From: Herbidospora galbida
Lineage (GTDB): Bacteria > Actinomycetota > Actinomycetes > Streptosporangiales > Streptosporangiaceae
Length of the DNA: 64,000 bases
Direction: 5' to 3'
NCBI RefSeq assembly: GCF_005233835.1
Contig: NZ_SZQA01000009.1
Coordinates: 62,001 to 126,000, forward strand
Shown here: piece by piece, positions 8,526-16,247 of the stretch
Numbering within the stretch: the stretch's first letter is position 1
How the letters are laid out: each line of letters begins with the position of its first letter
Translations under genes and position numbers: made by a program
The notes under the pieces: model-generated
The model's input: only the letters and a program-made list of their open reading frames with translations
Databases searched by the model: none
Told to the model about the DNA's origin: nothing

Positions 8526-9908
8526 TCAGCCCGCTGCCAGCAGCTTGTTGACCTTCTCTTCCGCATCCGCCAGCAGCTCGTCGATGTTGGCGTCCTTGCG
8601 CGTCAGGACCGCCGACATCGGGGTGTCGAGGATGGCGTAGATCTCCTGGGCCTTCGGCGGCTCCAGCTTGAAGGTCACCGACTTGGTGCCCTCGACGTAC
8701 GGGGCGAAGTGCTCGGTCGGGACGTTGGCGTTGGCCTCACGGTCGGCCTGGATCTGGGCACCGGGGGCGGCGGAGCCGTACAGGTCGGTGAGGGGCAGGC
8801 CCGTGGGCAGGCCGTCGGCCTTGTTGCGGGCGTAGTCGAACTGGCCCTGGCCCGGGGTGAGGAACTTGAACTCCAGCCACTTCAGACCGGCCTTGATCTG
8901 GTCGGGGGTGGCCTTCGCGTTGAACATGTAGCCGTCGCCGCCGGACAGCGACTGGGTCGACTCGGGCACGGCGGTCACGCCGTAGTCCTCGAACTTGCCC
9001 TTGAAGTCGTTGTTCACGGCCTGGACGACGTCGGGGGCGCCGATCATCATGCCGAGCTTGCCGGAGCCCATCAGCCGCATGAGGTCTTCCCAGCGGTGCA
9101 GCTGCTTGGTGCCCATGCTGTTGTCGTCCCACCGCATCTTGCGGAGGTTCTCCAGCACGGCCTTGCCCTGCTCGCTGTTGAAGGCGGCCATCTTGCCGTC
9201 CTCGCTCACGATCGCGCCGCCGCGGGCGTAGATCGACGAGGTGAAGTGCCAGCCGCCGGTGTTGCCGGCGGAGTACTCGCCGAAGCCGACGTAGCCATTG
9301 CCGAGCCCGGCGATCTTCTTGGCGGCGTCCTGGACTTCGGCCCAGGTCTTGGGCGGCATGTCCGGGTTGAGGCCCGCCTGGGTGAACAGCGCGCGGTTGT
9401 AGACCAGGCCGGTGGCGTAGTTGGTGCGCGGCACGCCGTAGGTCTTGCCGCCGGACTCGAACACGCCCTTCACGTCGGGGCGGATCTCCGCGAAGTGCGG
9501 GGCCTCGCTCAGGTAGGGCGTGATGTCGGCGGCCTGGCCGGCCCCGATGATGCGGGCGGCGTCGGTGTAGTAGACGTAGAACAGGTCTTCCATCTGGCCG
9601 CCGGCGAGCTTCGCCTGGAAGGTCTCAGGAACGATGCAGGGGAACGCGTCCTTGCTCTCGATCGTGATGTAGGGGAACTTCGCCTGGAACGCGGTGACGT
9701 CCGCGTCCCACTGCGCGCGCTCCTTCGGGTTCGTCTTCGGAGGCTGGCAGCCGACGCTGATCGTCACAGGCGCGTTCTCTGCGGCCGGGGCCGAGCCGCC
9801 GGCAGAGGGGTTCGCGGCCGGGGCCGGGGTCTCCTCCGTGCCACACGCCGCAGCGGCGAGGGTAAGCCCCGCCACGGCCAGCAACGTCGCGATTTTACGG
9901 GATTGCAT
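8526..9908 (-). CDS. extracellular sugar-binding lipoprotein
   Basis: A 460-residue solute-binding protein of the family-1 (MalE-like) type. The ATG at 9908 is preceded by AGGAGGG at good spacing and opens a lipoprotein signal with the lipobox AAAACG. A Pro/Ala-rich spacer follows, then the binding fold. It delivers oligosaccharide to the two permeases downstream and is the first gene of the operon. The ligand is not readable from sequence; the context suggests alpha-gluco-oligosaccharides released by the GH87 enzyme. Confidence 0.93.
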   Translation of the reverse strand: MQSRKIATLLAVAGLTLAAAACGTEETPAPAANPSAGGSAPAAENAPVTISVGCQPPKTNPKERAQWDADVTAFQAKFPYITIESKDAFPCIVPETFQAKLAGGQMEDLFYVYYTDAARIIGAGQAADITPYLSEAPHFAEIRPDVKGVFESGGKTYGVPRTNYATGLVYNRALFTQAGLNPDMPPKTWAEVQDAAKKIAGLGNGYVGFGEYSAGNTGGWHFTSSIYARGGAIVSEDGKMAAFNSEQGKAVLENLRKMRWDDNSMGTKQLHRWEDLMRLMGSGKLGMMIGAPDVVQAVNNDFKGKFEDYGVTAVPESTQSLSGGDGYMFNAKATPDQIKAGLKWLEFKFLTPGQGQFDYARNKADGLPTGLPLTDLYGSAAPGAQIQADREANANVPTEHFAPYVEGTKSVTFKLEPPKAQEIYAILDTPMSAVLTRKDANIDELLADAEEKVNKLLAAG

Positions 9909-10046
9909 CAATGATTCCCTCCTGCCGTGGCCAACCACGACACCTTGAGAGCACCTGTCCGTCTGGCAAGTTCCGGAACGAGCCCCCCGAAGGCCCGATC
10001 GATGAAGGTGGAGTTACGAGTCCGCTTCGTGTTACCGGTTGCGAGA

Positions 10047-10075
10047 AACATACAGAGACGAACAAGGCTGAGCAA
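10047..10075 (-). promoter_or_regulatory. probable promoter of the sugar operon
   Basis: On the minus strand TTGCTC (10075-10070), a 17-bp spacer and TATGTT (10052-10047) match the vegetative sigma consensus. It lies about 140 bp upstream of the binding-protein start. A short dyad GAGT-N5-ACTC (10076-10088) abuts the -35 box and could be an operator half-site arrangement. Otherwise the 477-bp gap 9909-10385 holds only this and the LacI terminator. Confidence 0.5.
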
Positions 10076-10334
10076 GAGTCATGTACTCAAGATGCAAAAA
10101 AGTGACAGTGCGACGCAGCGAACACCCTCGAAACACGAACCTGCAGGTCACAGAGATGGCCTGCCTCGATGGTCGCTCTCAGGGCGCTGTCGTGCTTGAG
10201 ATGACGCCTGACAGGACCATGACCGTTCCAGTCAAACACCGGGAATCGGTCGCAAACAAGCTCCTGCCAGCGCGCATGGATTCGACGTCCAGATGAACTG
10301 GAACGACGCGGCTTTCGATGCGCAGACAAGCGAA

Positions 10335-10364
10335 AGCCCCGCGCTTCCGGGGAAGGCGGGGCTT
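10335..10364 (-). terminator. terminator of the lacI-type gene
   Basis: Stem AGCCCCGC (10335-10342) with GCGGGGCT (10356-10363), 22 bp beyond the stop codon of the LacI-family gene and followed in minus-strand sense by short A/T-rich sequence. Confidence 0.7.
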
Positions 10365-10385
10365 CTGGCGTGGCCGGCTAGGGGG

Positions 10386-11423
10386 TCAGACCGCGACTCC
10401 GACGCCGGCGCCGATCCTGGCGGGGCCGGTGGAGCCCCGGACGACCAGCTCCGGTTCGTAGAGGAGCTCCTCCGCCGTGACGGGTGTTCCGTCGATCTGG
10501 TTCACCAGCAGCGTGACGGCGGCGCGGCCGATCGCCTCGATGGGCTGGCGGACCGTGGTCAGCGGCGGGTTGGTGCAGTTCATGAAGTTCGAGTCGTCGA
10601 AGCCGACCACCGAGACGTCTTCGGGGACCGACATGCCCATCCGGCGGACGGCCCGGATCGCTCCAAGCGCCAGCGGGTCGGAGGCGCAGATGATGCCGGT
10701 GACGCCGAGCCTGATCAGCCGGTTGGTGACGGCCTGGCCGCCTTCGAGCGAGAACATGGCGTGCTCGACCGCGACCTCGGCGAGGCCGGCCTTCTCGGCG
10801 GCGGCGTTGATCGCGGCCAGCTTGCGCCGGGACGGTATGTGGTCGTCGGGGCCCAGCACTATCCCGAGCCGCTCGTGGCCGAGCGAGACCAGGTGGCTGA
10901 AGGCCTGCTCCACCGCGACCGCGTCGTCGGTGGAGACGCGCGGGAAGTCAAGGTTGTCGCTCGCGGCGTTCACCAGCACGACCGGCAGGCCGATGTCGAG
11001 CAGCCGGAGGTAGTGCTCGTGGGGGGCGTCGGCCTCCATGTAGTGACCGCCCGCGAAGACCACTCCGGAGACCTGCTGCTCCAGGAGCATCTCGACGTAG
11101 TCGGACTCGGAGAGGCCGCCCGCCGTGCGGGTGCACAGCACGGGGGTGAAGCCGCGCTGCGCCAGGGCGCCGCCGACCACCTCGGCCAGCGCCGGGAATA
11201 TGGGGTTGCCCAGTTCGGGCAGGACCAGGCCGACCAGGCGGGCGCGCTCCCCCCGGAGCTGCGTCGGGCGCTCGTAGCCGAGGACATCGAGGGCGGTCAG
11301 CACGGCCGCGCGGGTCGCGTCGGAGACGCCCGGCTTGCCGTTCAGCACTCGGCTGACGGTCGCCTCGCTGACTCCGACTTTCTTCGCCACTTCTGCAAGT
11401 CGACGTGTCACAGCGCAAATCAT
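10386..11423 (-). CDS. LacI-family transcriptional regulator
   Basis: About 345 residues, normal for the family. The N-terminal helix-turn-helix (RLAEVAKKVGVSEATVSRVLNGKPGVS) is followed by a periplasmic-binding-like sensor domain (LVGLVLPELGNPIF to the end). The ATG at 11423 or the GTG at 11411 is the likely start; an upstream extension is possible in frame but lacks homology and would cover an operator-like palindrome. It most likely represses the adjacent sugar operon and possibly the GH87 gene, releasing DNA when an oligosaccharide binds. Confidence 0.92.
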   Translation of the reverse strand: MICAVTRRLAEVAKKVGVSEATVSRVLNGKPGVSDATRAAVLTALDVLGYERPTQLRGERARLVGLVLPELGNPIFPALAEVVGGALAQRGFTPVLCTRTAGGLSESDYVEMLLEQQVSGVVFAGGHYMEADAPHEHYLRLLDIGLPVVLVNAASDNLDFPRVSTDDAVAVEQAFSHLVSLGHERLGIVLGPDDHIPSRRKLAAINAAAEKAGLAEVAVEHAMFSLEGGQAVTNRLIRLGVTGIICASDPLALGAIRAVRRMGMSVPEDVSVVGFDDSNFMNCTNPPLTTVRQPIEAIGRAAVTLLVNQIDGTPVTAEELLYEPELVVRGSTGPARIGAGVGVAV

Positions 11424-11431
11424 ACGCCCAA

Positions 11432-11454
11432 GGAACGCAACCTGCTTGCATTCC
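11432..11454. promoter_or_regulatory. LacI-type operator palindrome (autoregulation)
   Basis: Nine-bp arms GGAACGCAA and TTGCATTCC, one mismatch, 5-bp spacer. It sits 9 bp upstream of the regulator's ATG, as expected for an autoregulatory LacI-family operator. It also supports the downstream choice of start codon. Confidence 0.65.
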
Positions 11455-11811
11455 ACCGATGCCATCTCGCCATGAGAGCGTTTTCCACCCATCGGGCCAC
11501 GATCATGGAATCCCCTCCTGTCGACCAACGCTCCAGGTGAGGACCGGAAAACGATCGTTTGCGAGGAGATACGCGCGCTTACGTGTTCTTTACACGGGGC
11601 CTGGGACATATGAACGTTACACACGACGCCCCGTTGACCGGCCGGGCGAAAGTTTGCGTACCGAACCCACCAGAGGGCCCATAAGGCCAGCTCAGTGGCG
11701 CCGTCGAAGAGCAAGCACGGGCACGTGGAGCGCTTCGGACCCCATGACCGCAGGGGTCAGGTCCTGTCAGACCTCCACAGACGAGCCCTTTTGCGAAATC
11801 AAGTTGAAATA

Positions 11812-11840
11812 TTGCGGACTTCTGTTGGCCATCCTATGGT
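11812..11840 (+). promoter_or_regulatory. probable promoter of the GH87 gene
   Basis: TTGCGG (11812-11817), a 17-bp spacer, TATGGT (11835-11840), about 115 bp upstream of the ATG at 11956. It is the best vegetative-type promoter in the 532-bp gap 11424-11955, which otherwise shows only the operator near the LacI gene. Confidence 0.5.
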
Positions 11841-11955
11841 GTGCTCATCTCGACACCGCCGATCGCGACGGAGGTGGCGAGCACCCCTCAGGCCCGTGTC
11901 ACCCGCCGACCCCCCGGCGACGGCGCAGGCCCGCACCTGACAGAAGGGTCCGCCG

Positions 11956-14841
11956 ATGCCTGAATCGGTAATCCGATCACGTCGTCTGTCCGCCGCCCTC
12001 GCGAGCGCCGCCCTGATCGCGGCGGGCGTGGTGGCCGTCCCCACTCTCACCGGCACCGCCGCAGCCGCCACGGCCGACTCCGTCTGGGGCATCCCCGGTC
12101 GCGGCGCGACCGTCCCCTTCACCGAGTTCGAGGCCGAGGACGTCGCCCACAACGGCACCGTCATCGGGCCCAGCCGGATCTACACGACGCTCCCCTCCGA
12201 GGCCTCCGGCCGCCGGGCCGTGACGATCGACTCGCCGGGCGAGTACGTCGAGTTCACCCTGACCAAGCCGGCCAACGCGATGACGGTGCGCTACAGCATC
12301 CCCGACGCGAACGGCGGCCAGGGCCAGACCATCAACGCCGACATCCGCGTCGGCGGCGCCAAGCTCAAGGACATCTCCCTGACCTCGGTGTACAGCTGGT
12401 TCTACGGCGGCTACCCGTTCAACAACAACCCGGGTGACACCAACCCCCACCACTTCTACGACGAGACCCAGACGCTTCTCGGCCAGACCTACCAGGCCGG
12501 TACGAAGATCCGCGTCCAGGCCCAGTCGAACACCCCCATCACGGTGGACGTGGCCGACTTCGAGGTCGCCCCCGCGGCGATCGGCAGGCCGGCCGGCTCG
12601 CTGTCGGTCGACGAGTTCGGCGCCGCCCGCAACTCGTCGACCGACTCCACCGCCGCCTTCCAGGCCGCGGTCGACGCGGGCAAGGCCCAGGGCAAGGAGG
12701 TGTACATCCCCGAGGGCACGTACACCCTCTGGGACCACGTGGTCGTCGACGGGGTTACCCTCCGCGGCGCCGGCCCCTGGTACACCAAGCTGACCGGCCG
12801 CCACCCGACCCAGCGCAACCGCGCGGTCGGCATCTACGGCAAGTACGTCTCCGGCGGCGGCTACCAGGGCGGCATCCGCGCCCACGAGGCCGGCGGCCCG
12901 AGCCGCAACGTGGTCGTGCGCGACCTGCACATCCTCGGCGACATCCGCGAGCGGGTGGACGACGACCAGGTGAACGCCATGGGCGGCGCGATGACCGACT
13001 CGGTCGTCGACAACGTCTGGATGGAGAACACCAAGGTCGGGGCCTGGATGGACGGCCCCATGAACAACTTCGTCATCCGCAACAGCAGGATCGTCGACCA
13101 GATCGCCGACGGCGTGAACTTCCACACCGGCGTGACGAACTCGACGGTGACCAACACCTTCGTCCGCAACAGCGGCGACGACGGCCTGGCCATGTGGCCC
13201 GACCGGATGGCGAACGTCAACAACACCTTCAGCTTCAACACCGTGATCGCGCCGATCCTGGCCAACAACATCGTCAGCTACGGCGGCCGGGACATAAAGA
13301 TCACCGACAACGTGGTCTCCGACACGCTGACCAACGGCGGCGGCATCCACATCGCCAACCGCTATCCCGGGGTCAACTCCGGCCAGGGCACCGCCGTGGC
13401 GGGCACCCACACGGTGGCCAGGAACACCCTGATCCGGACCGGCAACAACGACTACAACTGGCGCTTCGGCGTCGGCGCGATCTGGTTCTCCGGCCTCAAC
13501 GAGCCGGTCAACGCCACGATCAACGTGACCGACACCGACATCATCGACAGCTCGTACGCCGCCATCCACTTCATCGAGGGCAGCACCCAGACGGTCAACT
13601 TCAAGAACGTCAACATCGCCGGCACGGGCACCTACGTGATCCAGGCCCAATCGGGCGCCCGGACCACCTTCGAGAACGTGCGGGCGTCGTACATCGGCGC
13701 CGGGACGGCGATCCACAACTGCGTGGGCGGCGCGTTCGTGGCGACCGACCTGGGCGGCAACTCGGGCTGGTCCCCCAACAGCACGACCTGCACCGGGACC
13801 TGGCCGAACCCGAACTACATCTATCCGGGCGGCGGCGGCGGGAACCCCTCGCCTTCTCCGTCGCCCCCCACCTCGCCGAGCCCCAGCCCGAGTCCCAGCC
13901 CCAGCCCGAGCCCGTCGACCTGCAATCCCGGCACCGGTGACCTGGCGCGGAACAAGACGGTCACGGCGACCACCACCAACGGCTCCTTCGTCCCGGGCAA
14001 CGCGGTCGACGGCAACGCCGACTCGTACTGGGAGAGCGCCAACAACCAGTTCCCGCAGACGCTGACCGTCGACCTGTGCGCACCGGTCAACGTCCAGCGC
14101 GTGGACCTGAAGCTGCCGCCCGCCACCGCCTGGAACACCCGCACCCAGACCATCGCCGTTGAAGGCTCGACGAACAACTCGTCGTGGACGACCCTCTCGG
14201 CCTCGGCCGGGCGGACCTTCAACCCGGCGACCGGGAACACGGTGTCGATCAACACCACCGCCGCGACCGTCCGCTACCTGCGCGTCGTCGTGACGGGCAA
14301 CACCGGCTGGCCGGCCGCGCAGCTCTCGTCGGTCGAGGTGTACGGCACCCCGGGCGCCACCCCCTCGCCCTCGCCGTCCCCTTCGCCCTCGGCCTCGCCC
14401 TCGCCGACCCCCAGCCAGCCGGCCGGGAACCTGGCGCAGGGCCGCCCGGCCACCGCCAGCGGCGTCGCCCAGAACTACGGCCCCGGCAACGCGGTCGACG
14501 GCAACGCCAACACGTACTGGGAGAGCACCAACAACGCCTTCCCCCAGACGATCACCGTCGACCTCGGCCAGAACCGCACGGTCGGGCGCGTCGTCCTGAA
14601 GCTGCCCCCCGCGTCGGCCTGGGCCACCCGCACCCAGACCCTGTCGGTCCTCGGCTCCCAGGACAACTCGACGTGGAACACCCTGTCGGCCTCGGCCGGC
14701 CGGGTCTTCAACCCGGCGAGCGGCAACACGGTGACCATCACGTTCACCGGCAGCAGCCAGCGCTACCTGCGCCTGAACGTCACCGGCAACACCGGCTGGC
14801 CGGCGGCGCAGATCTCCGAGTTCGAGGTGTACGGCTCCTAG
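11956..14841 (+). CDS. secreted GH87 alpha-1,3-glucanase (mutanase) with two discoidin modules
   Basis: 961 residues. Order: Sec signal peptide (1 to ~38, ending AAAATA), a CBM6/35-like beta-sandwich (~55-205), a right-handed beta-helix catalytic domain (~210-630), a Pro-Ser linker (~632-655), a discoidin (F5/8C) module (~656-795), a second Pro-Ser linker and a second discoidin module (~825-961). Asp385, Asp408 and Asp409 (DGVNFH and GDDG) match the spacing of the GH87 catalytic triad, which supports GH87 over a generic pectate-lyase fold. The enzyme should cleave alpha-1,3-glucan outside the cell, for example fungal wall glucan or mutan. Divergent from the sugar import operon and its regulator. 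Confidence 0.88.
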   Translation: MPESVIRSRRLSAALASAALIAAGVVAVPTLTGTAAAATADSVWGIPGRGATVPFTEFEAEDVAHNGTVIGPSRIYTTLPSEASGRRAVTIDSPGEYVEFTLTKPANAMTVRYSIPDANGGQGQTINADIRVGGAKLKDISLTSVYSWFYGGYPFNNNPGDTNPHHFYDETQTLLGQTYQAGTKIRVQAQSNTPITVDVADFEVAPAAIGRPAGSLSVDEFGAARNSSTDSTAAFQAAVDAGKAQGKEVYIPEGTYTLWDHVVVDGVTLRGAGPWYTKLTGRHPTQRNRAVGIYGKYVSGGGYQGGIRAHEAGGPSRNVVVRDLHILGDIRERVDDDQVNAMGGAMTDSVVDNVWMENTKVGAWMDGPMNNFVIRNSRIVDQIADGVNFHTGVTNSTVTNTFVRNSGDDGLAMWPDRMANVNNTFSFNTVIAPILANNIVSYGGRDIKITDNVVSDTLTNGGGIHIANRYPGVNSGQGTAVAGTHTVARNTLIRTGNNDYNWRFGVGAIWFSGLNEPVNATINVTDTDIIDSSYAAIHFIEGSTQTVNFKNVNIAGTGTYVIQAQSGARTTFENVRASYIGAGTAIHNCVGGAFVATDLGGNSGWSPNSTTCTGTWPNPNYIYPGGGGGNPSPSPSPPTSPSPSPSPSPSPSPSTCNPGTGDLARNKTVTATTTNGSFVPGNAVDGNADSYWESANNQFPQTLTVDLCAPVNVQRVDLKLPPATAWNTRTQTIAVEGSTNNSSWTTLSASAGRTFNPATGNTVSINTTAATVRYLRVVVTGNTGWPAAQLSSVEVYGTPGATPSPSPSPSPSASPSPTPSQPAGNLAQGRPATASGVAQNYGPGNAVDGNANTYWESTNNAFPQTITVDLGQNRTVGRVVLKLPPASAWATRTQTLSVLGSQDNSTWNTLSASAGRVFNPASGNTVTITFTGSSQRYLRLNVTGNTGWPAAQISEFEVYGS

Positions 14842-14859
14842 CTCGGACCACGTGACCGG

Positions 14860-14896
14860 CGCCCGGGAGGAGGGAGGACGCCCCTCCCCCCGGGCG
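14860..14896 (+). terminator. terminator after GH87 gene
   Basis: CGCCCGGG (14860-14867) pairs with CCCGGGCG (14889-14896), with further GAGG/CCTCC pairing inside. It lies between the convergent GH87 and LanC-like genes and may serve both. Confidence 0.65.
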
Positions 14897-14907
14897 TCAA
14901 CGCGTGT

Positions 14908-16215
14908 CTAGAGGGAGTCGGCCGGGACCGGGATCGCCGGGAACGGGTTGTCCGGGAGCAGGATCACCCGACGGGCGTCGCGGCCCTCGCGCGCCGCCGC
15001 CAGGTGCAGCAGCGCCGCGCCGATCCCCGCCGCGCCGACCATGTAACCGGTGTCGGCCGTGATCTCGTGGGGCCGCAGCCGCCGGTACGCCTGGTACCAG
15101 CGCATCCCCCGCCCGTCGTCGCGGGTGGCCCGCTCGATCAGGTCGTCGCCCAGTTCGGTCGCCACGTCGAGGTATTCCCGGGTGCCCGTCGCGGCCCACA
15201 GGCCGACGAAGAACTCGATCAGCCCGGCCGCGCCGCAGCACTGGCATGCCACGTTCCAGTAGCCCTCGCTGCGGCGTTCGGGCACCCCGCTGTTGATGAC
15301 GCCGCGGGCCAGGCGCTCGACCCAGTCGAGGTCGCCGGGGTCGCCGGTCACCCGGTAGAGCTCGTGGAACAGCCGGGCCACCCCAGCCGAGCCGGAGCAG
15401 AAGCCCAGGTAGTTGAGCGCCCGCGCGTGCGGCACGTGGTGGGGCACCAGGGCGCACTTGTCGCTGACCGAGCTGACCATCCGGACGAAGTCGGCCGCGC
15501 GGCGGGCCGCCGCGAGGAACATGCCGTCGCCGGTCACGCCGTAGAGGCGGGCCATGAGGAAGCCCGATCCGGCCGTGCCGGACAGGAAGCCGGGGGTCAC
15601 CGCGTCGACCGGGAGGTCGCCGCCCTCGGCGCCGAACTGGTGGCCGGGGACGACCTGGCCGGCGATGGTGCGGCCGGTCATGATGGCGACCTCTTCGAGG
15701 TCGTCACGGCCGAGCATGCCGGCGATGTGCAGGAGGCCGAGGGCGATCCCGCCGTCGCCGCGCTGCGACACGTCGCCGGTCCAGGTCAGACCCTCTCTGG
15801 ACGGCCGCTGCGACGCGAGCACCCGCTCGGCGATGCGCTCGGCCGCGACCTGGTGGGTGGCGTCGCCGGTGGCCCAGTAGGACTCGGTCAGCGCGAAGAC
15901 CAGGCCCATCAGGCCGTGGTAGAAGGTCGGGTCGGTGATCGTGCCCGAGACGGTGACCAGGTGGTCGGCCCCGGCCAGGGCGTCGTCGAGGTAGGACTGG
16001 TCGCCGGTCGCGGCGGCCAGTTCCAGGTAGAACAGGACGATCCCGGCGGCGCCCGAATAGAGGGTGGCCGAGTGGCCGGCGTTGGCGGAACGGCCGCCGG
16101 GGTCGGGGTTGGCGAGCCAGTGGTGGCCGTGGTCGTCGTCGACGGCGGCCTCGCGGATCCACCGGGCGGCGTGGATCGCCGCGGTGACCGGCGTGTCGGC
16201 TTCCGTCCGCCCCAT
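14908..16215 (-). CDS. orphan LanC-like protein (three-Cys zinc site)
   Basis: A 435-residue alpha/alpha-toroid protein of the lanthionine synthetase C superfamily, shown by repeated GxxG-type turns (YSGAAGIVLF, HGLMGLVFAL, LSGTAGSGFL, CSGSAGVARL, CCGAAGLIEF, MVGAAGIGAA). Putative zinc ligands are Cys273 (GFCSG) and Cys326-Cys327 (CCG), where classical LanC has Cys...Cys-His. No lanthipeptide precursor or dehydratase is visible. It starts 32 bp after the HelR-like gene on the same strand, with GGGAGG before the ATG, so the two are probably co-transcribed. Function may be peptide cyclisation, glutathione adduct chemistry or non-enzymatic. Confidence 0.85.
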   Translation of the reverse strand: MGRTEADTPVTAAIHAARWIREAAVDDDHGHHWLANPDPGGRSANAGHSATLYSGAAGIVLFYLELAAATGDQSYLDDALAGADHLVTVSGTITDPTFYHGLMGLVFALTESYWATGDATHQVAAERIAERVLASQRPSREGLTWTGDVSQRGDGGIALGLLHIAGMLGRDDLEEVAIMTGRTIAGQVVPGHQFGAEGGDLPVDAVTPGFLSGTAGSGFLMARLYGVTGDGMFLAAARRAADFVRMVSSVSDKCALVPHHVPHARALNYLGFCSGSAGVARLFHELYRVTGDPGDLDWVERLARGVINSGVPERRSEGYWNVACQCCGAAGLIEFFVGLWAATGTREYLDVATELGDDLIERATRDDGRGMRWYQAYRRLRPHEITADTGYMVGAAGIGAALLHLAAAREGRDARRVILLPDNPFPAIPVPADSL

Positions 16216-16247
16216 GTCGCCTCCCGGTATTTCCTACAAGGATAGTC

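Noticed and set aside
13849-13920. Short-period repeat in the GH87 gene
   Set aside because: It simply encodes a Pro-Ser linker between modules.
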